Assembly (NCBI RefSeq): GCF_004745805.1
Contig: NZ_SRLQ01000009.1
Span: 38,113 to 102,112 of the forward strand
Direction of reading: 5' to 3'
Origin: Mycolicibacterium sp. CH28
GTDB taxonomy: Bacteria > Actinomycetota > Actinomycetes > Mycobacteriales > Mycobacteriaceae
Length of the DNA: 64,000 bases
The position numbers and the translations under genes are program-made. Positions 26,361-34,445 of this stretch are shown in pieces; position 1 is the first letter of the stretch, and the number at the start of each line of letters is the position of its first letter. Under the pieces are notes generated by a model. The model did not search any database. It was not told the origin of the DNA and worked only from the letters and a program-made list of their open reading frames with translations.

Positions 26361-27065
26361 ATGGCCCGACTGGACTACGACGAGCTCAACGCCACTATCC
26401 GCTACGTGATGTTCTCGGTGTTCGCCGCCGAGCCCGGGGCGCTGGGCTATGACGAGGAATCCCGCGCCGCTGTCGTCGACGAGACCGCCACCTTCCTCAA
26501 ACAGCAGGAGGAGCGCGGTGTCGTGGTGCGCGGCATCTACGACGTGGCCGGTTTGCGCGCCGACGCCGACTTCATGATCTGGACGCACGCTGAACGGATC
26601 GAGTCACTGCAGGCCACCTACAACGACTTCCGCCGCACCACCGCACTCGGGCGTGCCGTGGAACCGGTGTGGAGCAGCGTTGCGCTGCACCGCCCGGCGG
26701 AGTTCAACAAGAGCCATGTGCCGGCGTTTCTGGCCGGTGAGGAGCCGGGCAACTACGTCTGCGTCTACCCGTTCGTGCGGTCGCTGGACTGGTATTTGCT
26801 GCCCGACGAGGATCGGCGCAAGATGCTGGCCGACCACGGTATGGCTGCCCGCAGCTATAAGGATGTGCGCGCCAATACCGTTCCGGCGTTCGCGCTGGGC
26901 GACTACGAGTGGATCCTGGCCTTCGAGGCCCCTGAGTTGTACCGCATCGTCGACCTGATGCGTGATCTGCGCGCCACCGAGGCCCGCAGGCACGTGCGGG
27001 AGGAGACCCCGTTCTTCACCGGGCCGCGGGTCGGCGTCGACGAGTTGATTGCCAAGCTCCCGTAA
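26361..27065 (+). CDS. chdC: Coproheme decarboxylase
   Basis: A 234-aa chlorite-dismutase-fold enzyme that makes heme b by H2O2-dependent oxidative decarboxylation of coproheme, the last step of the coproporphyrin-dependent pathway. It shows EERGVVVRGIYDVAGLRADADFMIWTHA, the axial heme His region (AEFNKSHVPAFLAGEEP) and the catalytic Tyr in CVYPFVRSLDWYLLP. ATG 26361 (MARLDYDELNATIRY) matches the Rv2676c start; ATG 26352 is an alternative. It closes the heme operon and directly precedes the GGDEF-EAL array. Confidence 0.95.
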   Translation: MARLDYDELNATIRYVMFSVFAAEPGALGYDEESRAAVVDETATFLKQQEERGVVVRGIYDVAGLRADADFMIWTHAERIESLQATYNDFRRTTALGRAVEPVWSSVALHRPAEFNKSHVPAFLAGEEPGNYVCVYPFVRSLDWYLLPDEDRRKMLADHGMAARSYKDVRANTVPAFALGDYEWILAFEAPELYRIVDLMRDLRATEARRHVREETPFFTGPRVGVDELIAKLP

Positions 27066-27114
27066 CCCGCGCGCGGTGATCACCAACTCTCGGGTGGGGC
27101 GAACGATGGTTCGC

Positions 27115-27120
27115 TAAAAT
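27115..27120 (+). promoter_or_regulatory. Candidate promoter of the first GGDEF-EAL gene
   Basis: TAAAAT is an unusually AT-rich -10 element for this genome and lies 50 bases after the chdC stop. Transcription from about 27127 would give a leader of about 54 nt before ATG 27181. No clear -35 is seen. Confidence 0.5.
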
Positions 27121-27180
27121 TCGACCGCCGTCGATTTCTGCGTGACAGCGCGTGGGAATGGCCGAGAGAGCGGGGGGCCG

Positions 27181-29589
27181 ATGGCGGGGGTGCGCGCGAC
27201 GCCGAGTCTGGTGGCGGTCGTCGTCGCCGGTTCGTTGGCGTTGGGCTGCTCGGTATGGCTTCTCGGGCGGTGGTCGGGCACTTCGGGTCTCGCGTTCGCC
27301 GCCAACACCGACACCATGCTGGTGGTGTTCGCCATCGTGGCCGGGTTCGCCGCAGCGACGACCGCTCAGCGGCATGGGGGCCGCGAACGCGCGGCCTGGG
27401 TGTCGCTGAGTATCGGGCTGCTGGCATTCGTGGTCGGGGCGGCCATTTGGCGCTACTACAAGATCATCGGAATCGCGCCGTTCCCGTCGGTGGCCGACGC
27501 CGCTTTCCTCGTCCTGCCGGTCGCAGCCCTGGTGGCCTTCTTGTTGCTGACCCCGACTCTGAGCCGGACCTCGCGCACGCTGCTGATCTTGGACGGCGTG
27601 ATCGCCGCGGCCTCGTTCACCATCGTCGCCTGGGCCGGCCTGCTCGACGACGTCTGGCCGACGCGGAGCCTGGACGAGGTCAAGGTCGCGGTGTCGATGA
27701 CCTATCCGGTCCTGGATTCCGCTGTCTTGACGGTTGCGGTCTTGGTGCTGGCGCGGGCCCGGCCGGGTCAACGTCTGACGCTCGCCCTGCTGACGCTGGC
27801 CGTGACGGGCATTGCCCTGTCGGACGGCGCGTTCGTCTATTTCTCGACCCACCAGTACAGCACTTCCATGCCGGTACTCGACGTCGGATGGTTGGCGGGG
27901 TGCGCGGCGTTCGTCGCCGCCGCGATCGCGGGGCGGCGCTATTCCTACTACGAATCGGTTGTAGCGCAACACCCTTCGATGATGTCGGTGTGGCTGCCGT
28001 TCATACCGGTGGGGGCGGCGGCGGTCGCGGTGTTCTTCGAACCCGCCGAAGACCTGAAGGCATGGCCGATCGTTGTTGCGGCGATTCTGCTCCTCGCCGC
28101 GTTCCTGGGCCGCCAGCTGCTGGTGATGAGGCAGAACCACCGGCTGCTCGCGGCAGTGGCCGAGCAGGCCCTGCAGGATCCGCTGACCGGTGTCGGCAAC
28201 CGCATCGTCTTCCGCGACCATCTCAACCACGCCATGCAGGTGCGCCGGCGCGACGGCCTGTCGGTGGGCGTCCTGGTCATGGACCTCGACGATTTCAAGG
28301 TGGTCAATGACACGCTCGGACACCCCGTGGGGGACGATCTGCTGAGCCTGGTCGCCGACCGGATCATCGGCGCTGTGCGTCCCGGCGACATCGTCGCACG
28401 GCTCGGTGGTGACGAGTTCGCCGTCCTCATCGAGGGCAGGGTGGATCATTCCCAGCTGGTCGCTCACCATGTGCTGGAGGCGTTCGATCAGCCGTTCTTG
28501 CTCGAGGGGCAGGATGTGCTCATCCGGCCCAGCGTCGGGCTGGCCGTCACCGAGGCCGACGAGCCCGACCTGACCCCCGAGGATCTGCTCAAGCGGGCCG
28601 ATATCGCCATGTACTCAGCCAAGCGGTCGCGGACGGGTGGCGTGCATCCCTTCAATTCCGAGATGCTGCTCACCGAATCGGGCGACACCGACCTGTTCGA
28701 GCGGACATCGGCACCACTGAGTGCCGGTGGTGCGGGAACGGTCCGGTTGCTCGGCGAGCTGCGGCAGGCCATCGACCAGCTGGAGCTGACCCTGGTCTAT
28801 CAGCCGAAGTTCGATCTGCGCACCGCGGAGATCGTCGGTGTGGAGGCGTTGGTGCGCTGGCCGCACCCCGAACGGGGGCTGCTCGGTCCTGACGAGTTCC
28901 TGCCGTTGGTCCGCCGCTACGGGCTGACGGGTTCGATCACCGACCTGGTGGTCAACCGGGCTCTCGACGACGTCGTGGCGTGGCGTGTCGCATCCCTCGA
29001 CGTCCCGATTGCGGTCAACATCTTTGCGCCTTCGATGGCTGACCTGCGGCTGCCGGGCGTGATCGCCAAGGCGCTGGCCGACCGGAATCTGAGTCCGTCC
29101 GCGCTGACCGTCGAGATCACCGAGGATCTGTTCGTCGACAACATGGACCGCACCAAGATCGTGCTGAGCCAGTTGCAGGAGCACGGCATCCGAATCGCGA
29201 TCGACGACTTCGGTAGCGGGTATTCGGCGCTGTCCTACATGCGCGATTTGACCGTCGATGAGATCAAGCTGGACCGGCACTTCATCGCACCGATTCTGGC
29301 CGATGCCCGGGCGGCCGCGGTGGTGCGGGCGGTCGTGAACCTGGCCGGCGAGCTCGGGCTGACGGCGGTGGCCGAGGGTATTGAGAATGCCGAGACCGCC
29401 GACTGGCTGCGCGAGCACGGCTGCCGCATCGGGCAGGGCTACCACTTCAGCCCGCCGCTGCCCCCGTCGGAGCTGCTCAAGCTCTTGACCACGTGCGTGG
29501 TTGACGGCGTCTGCCGGACGATCGTGGCGGGGCCGACCACGCCGGGTGTCCGCCGGGCTGCGGGCACCGGGGCCGGGCTGGCGGGCTAG
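27181..29589 (+). CDS. Membrane GGDEF-EAL c-di-GMP enzyme, array copy 1
   Basis: An 802-aa bifunctional diguanylate cyclase/phosphodiesterase. Residues 1 to about 315 form roughly ten membrane helices. A short signalling helix (RQNHRLLAAVAEQALQDPLTGVGNRIVF) leads into GGDEF at about 409, with the inhibitory site RPGD five residues before it. EAL starts at about 555. Phosphodiesterase residues are intact: Asn in AVNIFAPS, EITED, IDDFGSGYSALSY, the Lys in VDEIKLD, VAEGIEN and GQGYHFSP. Both activities are possible. The C-terminal tail is longer than in copies 2-4 (TIVAGPTTPGVRRAAGTGAG). ATG 27181 is preferred over GTG 27142, which has no ribosome binding site. Confidence 0.93.
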   Translation: MAGVRATPSLVAVVVAGSLALGCSVWLLGRWSGTSGLAFAANTDTMLVVFAIVAGFAAATTAQRHGGRERAAWVSLSIGLLAFVVGAAIWRYYKIIGIAPFPSVADAAFLVLPVAALVAFLLLTPTLSRTSRTLLILDGVIAAASFTIVAWAGLLDDVWPTRSLDEVKVAVSMTYPVLDSAVLTVAVLVLARARPGQRLTLALLTLAVTGIALSDGAFVYFSTHQYSTSMPVLDVGWLAGCAAFVAAAIAGRRYSYYESVVAQHPSMMSVWLPFIPVGAAAVAVFFEPAEDLKAWPIVVAAILLLAAFLGRQLLVMRQNHRLLAAVAEQALQDPLTGVGNRIVFRDHLNHAMQVRRRDGLSVGVLVMDLDDFKVVNDTLGHPVGDDLLSLVADRIIGAVRPGDIVARLGGDEFAVLIEGRVDHSQLVAHHVLEAFDQPFLLEGQDVLIRPSVGLAVTEADEPDLTPEDLLKRADIAMYSAKRSRTGGVHPFNSEMLLTESGDTDLFERTSAPLSAGGAGTVRLLGELRQAIDQLELTLVYQPKFDLRTAEIVGVEALVRWPHPERGLLGPDEFLPLVRRYGLTGSITDLVVNRALDDVVAWRVASLDVPIAVNIFAPSMADLRLPGVIAKALADRNLSPSALTVEITEDLFVDNMDRTKIVLSQLQEHGIRIAIDDFGSGYSALSYMRDLTVDEIKLDRHFIAPILADARAAAVVRAVVNLAGELGLTAVAEGIENAETADWLREHGCRIGQGYHFSPPLPPSELLKLLTTCVVDGVCRTIVAGPTTPGVRRAAGTGAGLAG

Positions 29590-29617
29590 AAAGGGCTTTC
29601 GGGGAGGGGGTGCGGGC

Positions 29618-31960
29618 GTGCCCAAGACCGCTATTGCGGCTGCGGTCGCCGCGGCTTCCTTCGTCGCGTTCGTGGTCTGGATCCTGAGTGGCTGGACGCA
29701 TGGTAGGGCCTTCACCGCGACCGACGACGTCATCCTGGTCGTCGCCTCCGGCGCTGCGGCCCTCGCGTCGGCGCGGACCGCGTGCGGGTTCCACGGGCGA
29801 ACGCGCGCGGCGTGGTCTGCGCTGACCTTCGGGCTGGTGGCTTACGCCGGTGGGCAGATCGTGTGGGCGTTTCGCGAACTCGTGGCCGGCGAGCGCCCGT
29901 TTCCGTCGCTGGCCGACGCCTTCTTCTTGACATTCCCCGCCAGCGCCTGTGTGGCATTGCTGCTGTTCCGGCATCGTGCCACTCGGTCCTCCGACTGGCG
30001 CATCCTGCTGGATGGGGGGATCGTGGCGGGATCACTGTTCGCCTGCTCGTGGGCCTTGGTGATGAGCCAGGTGTTTCACGCGGGCGCGGCGAGCCGGTTC
30101 GAATTCGCCTTGCTCATGGCCTATCCGGTCTGGGATGTCGTCTTGGTGACCGTCGCATGCGTGGTTCTGGTGAGTGCGGAGCCGGGGCAGCGGTTCGAGA
30201 TGTCCCTGGTGACGCTGGGCCTCGCGGCAATGGCATTGGCCGACAGCGGATATGCCTACCTTTCGACGCGAGGCGAGTACTTCAGCGGCAGTGTCGTGGA
30301 CATCGGCTGGGTTGCCGGTCTGCTGCTCCTGGCCGTGGCTGCGGTGGCGGGCCGGCATGCCAGGCCCGACCAGCTCACCGCCGAAGAGTTGCCCGGCTGG
30401 GCGTCGGTGTGGGTGCCCTACGCACCGTTGATGACCGCGGTGGTCGTCGTCGCGGCCCAACCGCCCGAGGAGTTGGCTTCCGGGCCGCTCCTTCCACTCG
30501 GGGTTCTGACGTTGGTCGCGGTCATGGTCCGCCAGTTCCTAGCCGTCAGCGAGAACCGCCGCCTCGTCAGCGTTGTCGCCCAGCAGGCGTTGCACGATCC
30601 GCTGACTGGTCTGGGTAACCGCTCACTGTTCAACGAGCGCCTCGGCCACGCCGTGGAGGTGCACGAGGGCACGGTGGCCCTGATCGTGATGGACATCAAC
30701 GACTTCAAGCTCGTCAATGACAGTCTCGGGCACCCGGTCGGCGATGAGCTGCTGCTCCGCGCCGGCGAGCGGATCGCGGGCTGTGTTCGTGCCGGGGATA
30801 CGGTGGCACGGCTCGGCGGTGACGAGTTCGCGGTGCTTATCGAAGGGGAGGTCGCGCACGCCGAGGTGGTTGCCCACCGCATAGTGGAGGCGTTCGACCG
30901 GCCTTTCCTGGTTGGCGGGCAGGAACTGCTGATCCGGCCGAGCGTGGGGCTGGCGATCGCCGTGCCCGGTGGACCGGAGGTGTCGGGTGAGGAACTGCTC
31001 AGGCAGGCCGACGTCGCGATGTATTCGGCGAAGCGATCGCGGACCGGCGGAGTGCACACCTACAACGCCGAGATGCAACTGGCCGACGGCCCTGACGCCG
31101 AGCGTCTTCGCCGACCGCCGTCGCAGGGTTCCAGCGGAGCGGCGGTCGTGCGGCTGCTCGGCGAGCTGCGGCACGCCATCGAGAAGTTCGAACTCACGGT
31201 GGTCTACCAGCCGAAGTTCGATCTGCGCACCGGCGTCATCGTGGGCGTCGAGGCGCTGGTGCGCTGGCCGCATCCGGAGCGCGGTCTGCTCGGCCCGGAG
31301 GAGTTCCTGCCGCTGGTCCGCAGGCACGGATTGATGGGTGCACTCACCGACGTCGTGGTGAACAAGGCGCTCGACGACGCGCTGCTGTGGCACCAGGGCG
31401 GATTCGCCATTCCGGTGGCGGTGAACCTGTTCGCCCCGTCGATGGCAAATCCTGAACTCCCGCAGACCATTTCCCGGGCACTGTCCGAGCGGAGTCTGGG
31501 CGCTGCCGCGCTGACGGTAGAGATCACCGAGGACTTGTTTCTGGAGAACGTCGATCGCACCCGTTCGGTGTTGGCAGGATTGCGGAAGAGCGGGATTCGG
31601 ATCGCGATCGACGATTTCGGTAGCGGCTACTCAGCGTTGTCCTACCTGCGCGATCTGCCGATCGACGAGGTGAAGCTCGATCGGGAGTTCATCGCGCCGA
31701 TCCTTGTCGACACGCGGGCCGCGGCCGTCGTACGCGCGGTACTGAATCTGGCCGGCGAACTGGGCTTGACCACCGTCGCCGAGGGCATCGAGGACGCCGC
31801 CACAGCAGGCTGGCTTCGCGAGCACGGGTGTCAGGTCGGGCAGGGTTACTACTACAGCCCGGCGTTGTCGCTGGAAAATTTGCTTGAACTGCTACGAAGT
31901 GGATCAGAAAAGGGAAGATTCGATCCACCAGACGTTGCCAAAGTTGAAGTCTGGCGCTAA
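29618..31960 (+). CDS. Membrane GGDEF-EAL c-di-GMP enzyme, array copy 2
   Basis: A 780-aa paralogue of copy 1 with the same order: about ten helices, GGDEF (about 400), EAL (about 545). The inhibitory site is RAGD. EAL residues are intact (AVNLFAPS, EITEDLFLENVDR, IDDFGSGYSALSYLRDLPIDEVKLDRE, VAEGIED, GQGYYYSP). GTG 29618 (VPKTAIAAAV) lies 28 bp after the copy 1 stop with GGGGAGGGG upstream, so copies 1 and 2 are probably one operon. Its GTG-CCC-AAG-ACC start is shared with copy 3. Confidence 0.93.
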   Translation: MPKTAIAAAVAAASFVAFVVWILSGWTHGRAFTATDDVILVVASGAAALASARTACGFHGRTRAAWSALTFGLVAYAGGQIVWAFRELVAGERPFPSLADAFFLTFPASACVALLLFRHRATRSSDWRILLDGGIVAGSLFACSWALVMSQVFHAGAASRFEFALLMAYPVWDVVLVTVACVVLVSAEPGQRFEMSLVTLGLAAMALADSGYAYLSTRGEYFSGSVVDIGWVAGLLLLAVAAVAGRHARPDQLTAEELPGWASVWVPYAPLMTAVVVVAAQPPEELASGPLLPLGVLTLVAVMVRQFLAVSENRRLVSVVAQQALHDPLTGLGNRSLFNERLGHAVEVHEGTVALIVMDINDFKLVNDSLGHPVGDELLLRAGERIAGCVRAGDTVARLGGDEFAVLIEGEVAHAEVVAHRIVEAFDRPFLVGGQELLIRPSVGLAIAVPGGPEVSGEELLRQADVAMYSAKRSRTGGVHTYNAEMQLADGPDAERLRRPPSQGSSGAAVVRLLGELRHAIEKFELTVVYQPKFDLRTGVIVGVEALVRWPHPERGLLGPEEFLPLVRRHGLMGALTDVVVNKALDDALLWHQGGFAIPVAVNLFAPSMANPELPQTISRALSERSLGAAALTVEITEDLFLENVDRTRSVLAGLRKSGIRIAIDDFGSGYSALSYLRDLPIDEVKLDREFIAPILVDTRAAAVVRAVLNLAGELGLTTVAEGIEDAATAGWLREHGCQVGQGYYYSPALSLENLLELLRSGSEKGRFDPPDVAKVEVWR

Positions 31961-31977
31961 TGCCGGGTGTCATTGGC

Positions 31978-31983
31978 TAGACT
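31978..31983 (+). promoter_or_regulatory. Candidate internal promoter before copy 3
   Basis: TAGACT lies 17 bases after the copy 2 stop. A start near 31990 gives a leader of about 43 nt containing AGGGGA, 7 nt before GTG 32033. Confidence 0.45.
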
Positions 31984-32032
31984 TTGCACATCCGTCAATA
32001 TTGACCGGCGGCTCACGGGCAGGGGACCAGCC

Positions 32033-34372
32033 GTGCCGAAGACCGCGCGCGTGGGCGTTCTCGCTGCCGTCGTGTTCGTGGCGCTGGCGGCGTGGATCCT
32101 GGGTGGGTGGTCGCACGGGCGGACGATGGTTGTCGTCGACAATGTCGTGTTCGTTGTGCTGACCAGCCTGGCTACCCTGTCCGCTGCACTGACCGCCCGA
32201 TCGATGCGTGGCCGGCTGCGGGCGGCGTGGTTGTCGATGACGATCGGACTGCTGGGCTGGGCGATCGGCGAGGCCATCCGGGCCTACTACGACCTGCATC
32301 CGCGCGAGGTGTCATCCCCGTTTCCGGCGGACGCGGCCTACCTGGTGCTGCCAGTGGGCGCATGCGTGGCGATGCTGCTCTTCCCGGCCCGGCACAACGC
32401 CTGGTCGCGCGGGCGACTGTTCCTTGACGGCGTCATCGTGGCCGGGTCGCTGTTTCTGGTGAGCTGGGTGACTATCCTGCGCCCGCTGTACGAATCGGGC
32501 GGGTCGAGTGGGCTTGGAATCGCCGTTGCGCTGGCCTACCCGGTGTCCGACATCGTTGTCTTGACCGTCGCCGCGGTCGCATTGGTCAGGGGAACCGGTA
32601 ATCGCCGGTTGTCGCTGCTACTGCTGACCGCTGGGCTGGCCTGTAGCGCCCTGTCGGACAGCGCGTTCGTGTACCTGGCCGCCAAGAGCGAATACGCCAC
32701 CGGCAATGTGATCGAAATCGGCTGGGCGGCCGCGTTGCTGTTCATCACGGTAGCCGCGGTTGCCGGTCGTGAAAGCGTCCCCGTGGACCGCGATTCGCTG
32801 ACCCTGCCCGGTTGGACGGCGGTATGGCTGCCCTACGCGCCGCTGCTGCTGGCGGCGATCGTCGCCGTGGCGCAGCCGGTCCCGGTCCTGCAGACCCGGC
32901 TGGTCATGACCGTCGCGGGCCTGCTGGTGGTGGCCGTGCTCGGCCGGCAGTTCCTCGTCGTCAGCGAGAATCGACGGTTGCTGGCCACCATGGCCGAACA
33001 GGCACTGCGCGATCCGCTGACGGCGCTGGCCAATCGTGCGTTGTTCAATGCTCGCCTGGATCTCGCCATGCAGTTGCACGAGCAGGTGGGCTTGCCGGTC
33101 GGCGTGGTCGCGGTGGACCTCAACGACTTCAAGCTGGTCAACGACAATCTGGGGCACCCGGTCGGCGACGATCTGTTGATCGGTGTCGGCCGTCGGCTCC
33201 TGAACTGTGTTCGCCGCGACGACATGGTTGCCCGGCTCGGTGGTGACGAATTCGCGGTGCTGGTCCAAGGCGGTGCCGATGATGCCGAGTTGGTGGGCCA
33301 CCGGGTTGTAGGAGCCTTCAACGAGCCGTTCATGCTCCGCGGCCACGAGCTGTTGATACGGGCCAGCGTGGGGCTGGCTGTGGCCGTCCCGGGCGAAGCC
33401 GGGCTCTCGGCCGCGGAACTGCGCCGCCGCGCCGACACTGCGATGTATGCCGCCAAGCGGTCCAGGATCTGCGGCGTGCAGCACTACCACTCGGAGATGC
33501 AGTGGGTGACGGAGGTGGCCGATCGCGAACCGTTCGGCGGCCGACCCCGCGATGCGGAGGCAGGCGTGACGGCGATCCAGCGGCTCGGCAGGTTGCGTCA
33601 GGCGATCGACAACTCCGCCCTGGTCTTGGCTTACCAACCGAAATTCGATTTGCACGCCCACGAGATCGTCGGTGTCGAGGCGTTGCTGCGCTGGCCTCAG
33701 CCGGAGGGTGGCGTGCTCACGCCGGAGGAGTTTCTGCCCCTGGTCCGTCGGCACGGACTGATGGGGGCGGTCACCGAATTCGTGATAAACAAGGCGCTCG
33801 ACGACGCCCTGAGCTGGCACCAGGCTGGGGTCGACGTACCGATCGCAGTGAACCTGTTCGCCCCGATGATCGCCAACGTGGATTTGCCGGCGGCCATTGG
33901 CTTGGCCCTGGCCGGTCGGGGGCTGAACCCGGCTGCCCTGACCGTCGAGATCACCGAGGACCTCTTTCTGGACAACACTGAGAGCGCGTGCACGGTACTG
34001 AATGAATTGCGGAGCAACGGAATTCGTATCGCGATTGACGATTTCGGTAGCGGATACTCCGCGCTGTCCTACTTGCGCTACCTGCCGATCGACGAGGTGA
34101 AGCTCGATCGCGATCTCGTCGCTCCGATCCTGACCGATCCGCGGGCGGCGGCGGTGGTACGCGCCGTCGTCGACCTGGCCCATGAGCTGGGGTTCACAGT
34201 CGTGGCCGAAGGTGTCGAGGATGCCGATACCGCCGCGCGGATCCGCGACTTCGGGTGTGATGTCGGGCAGGGCTTCTACTACTGCCTGCCCTTGCTGCCG
34301 GAGGGGCTGTTGAAGCTGGTGAAGCCCACTCTCGGCGCCAGCCCACCCAAGGGTGACTGCTGTCACATGTGA
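32033..34372 (+). CDS. Membrane GGDEF-EAL c-di-GMP enzyme, array copy 3
   Basis: A 779-aa paralogue. The membrane domain keeps the FP..AD, LDG.IVAGS, AYPVSD and SDSAFVY motifs. GGDEF lies at about 403 with inhibitory site RRDD, and EAL at about 549 (VEALLRWPQPEGGVL). Phosphodiesterase residues are intact (AVNLFAPM, EITEDLFLDN, IDDFGSGYSALSYLRYLPIDEVKLD, VAEGVED, GQGFYYC). It ends with a Cys-rich tail (PPKGDCCHM). AGGGGA lies 7 nt before GTG 32033. The 72-bp gap after copy 2 carries its own -10 element. Confidence 0.93.
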   Translation: MPKTARVGVLAAVVFVALAAWILGGWSHGRTMVVVDNVVFVVLTSLATLSAALTARSMRGRLRAAWLSMTIGLLGWAIGEAIRAYYDLHPREVSSPFPADAAYLVLPVGACVAMLLFPARHNAWSRGRLFLDGVIVAGSLFLVSWVTILRPLYESGGSSGLGIAVALAYPVSDIVVLTVAAVALVRGTGNRRLSLLLLTAGLACSALSDSAFVYLAAKSEYATGNVIEIGWAAALLFITVAAVAGRESVPVDRDSLTLPGWTAVWLPYAPLLLAAIVAVAQPVPVLQTRLVMTVAGLLVVAVLGRQFLVVSENRRLLATMAEQALRDPLTALANRALFNARLDLAMQLHEQVGLPVGVVAVDLNDFKLVNDNLGHPVGDDLLIGVGRRLLNCVRRDDMVARLGGDEFAVLVQGGADDAELVGHRVVGAFNEPFMLRGHELLIRASVGLAVAVPGEAGLSAAELRRRADTAMYAAKRSRICGVQHYHSEMQWVTEVADREPFGGRPRDAEAGVTAIQRLGRLRQAIDNSALVLAYQPKFDLHAHEIVGVEALLRWPQPEGGVLTPEEFLPLVRRHGLMGAVTEFVINKALDDALSWHQAGVDVPIAVNLFAPMIANVDLPAAIGLALAGRGLNPAALTVEITEDLFLDNTESACTVLNELRSNGIRIAIDDFGSGYSALSYLRYLPIDEVKLDRDLVAPILTDPRAAAVVRAVVDLAHELGFTVVAEGVEDADTAARIRDFGCDVGQGFYYCLPLLPEGLLKLVKPTLGASPPKGDCCHM

Positions 34373-34400
34373 TGGAGCTTAGTTCAACACCGAAGTTTGC

Positions 34401-34406
34401 TAGGAT
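34401..34406 (+). promoter_or_regulatory. Candidate promoter before copy 4
   Basis: TAGGAT lies 28 bases after the copy 3 stop in a relatively AT-rich stretch. A start near 34413 would give a leader of about 33 nt. Confidence 0.45.
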
Positions 34407-34445
34407 TTGCCGGTTCGTCCGTGTGCATGCGACCTGGGGGAGCCT

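Noticed and set aside
32618..34366. Long open frame antisense to GGDEF-EAL copy 3
   Set aside because: The composition is biased to Gln/His/Arg, without any conserved motif; the plus strand carries both catalytic domains.
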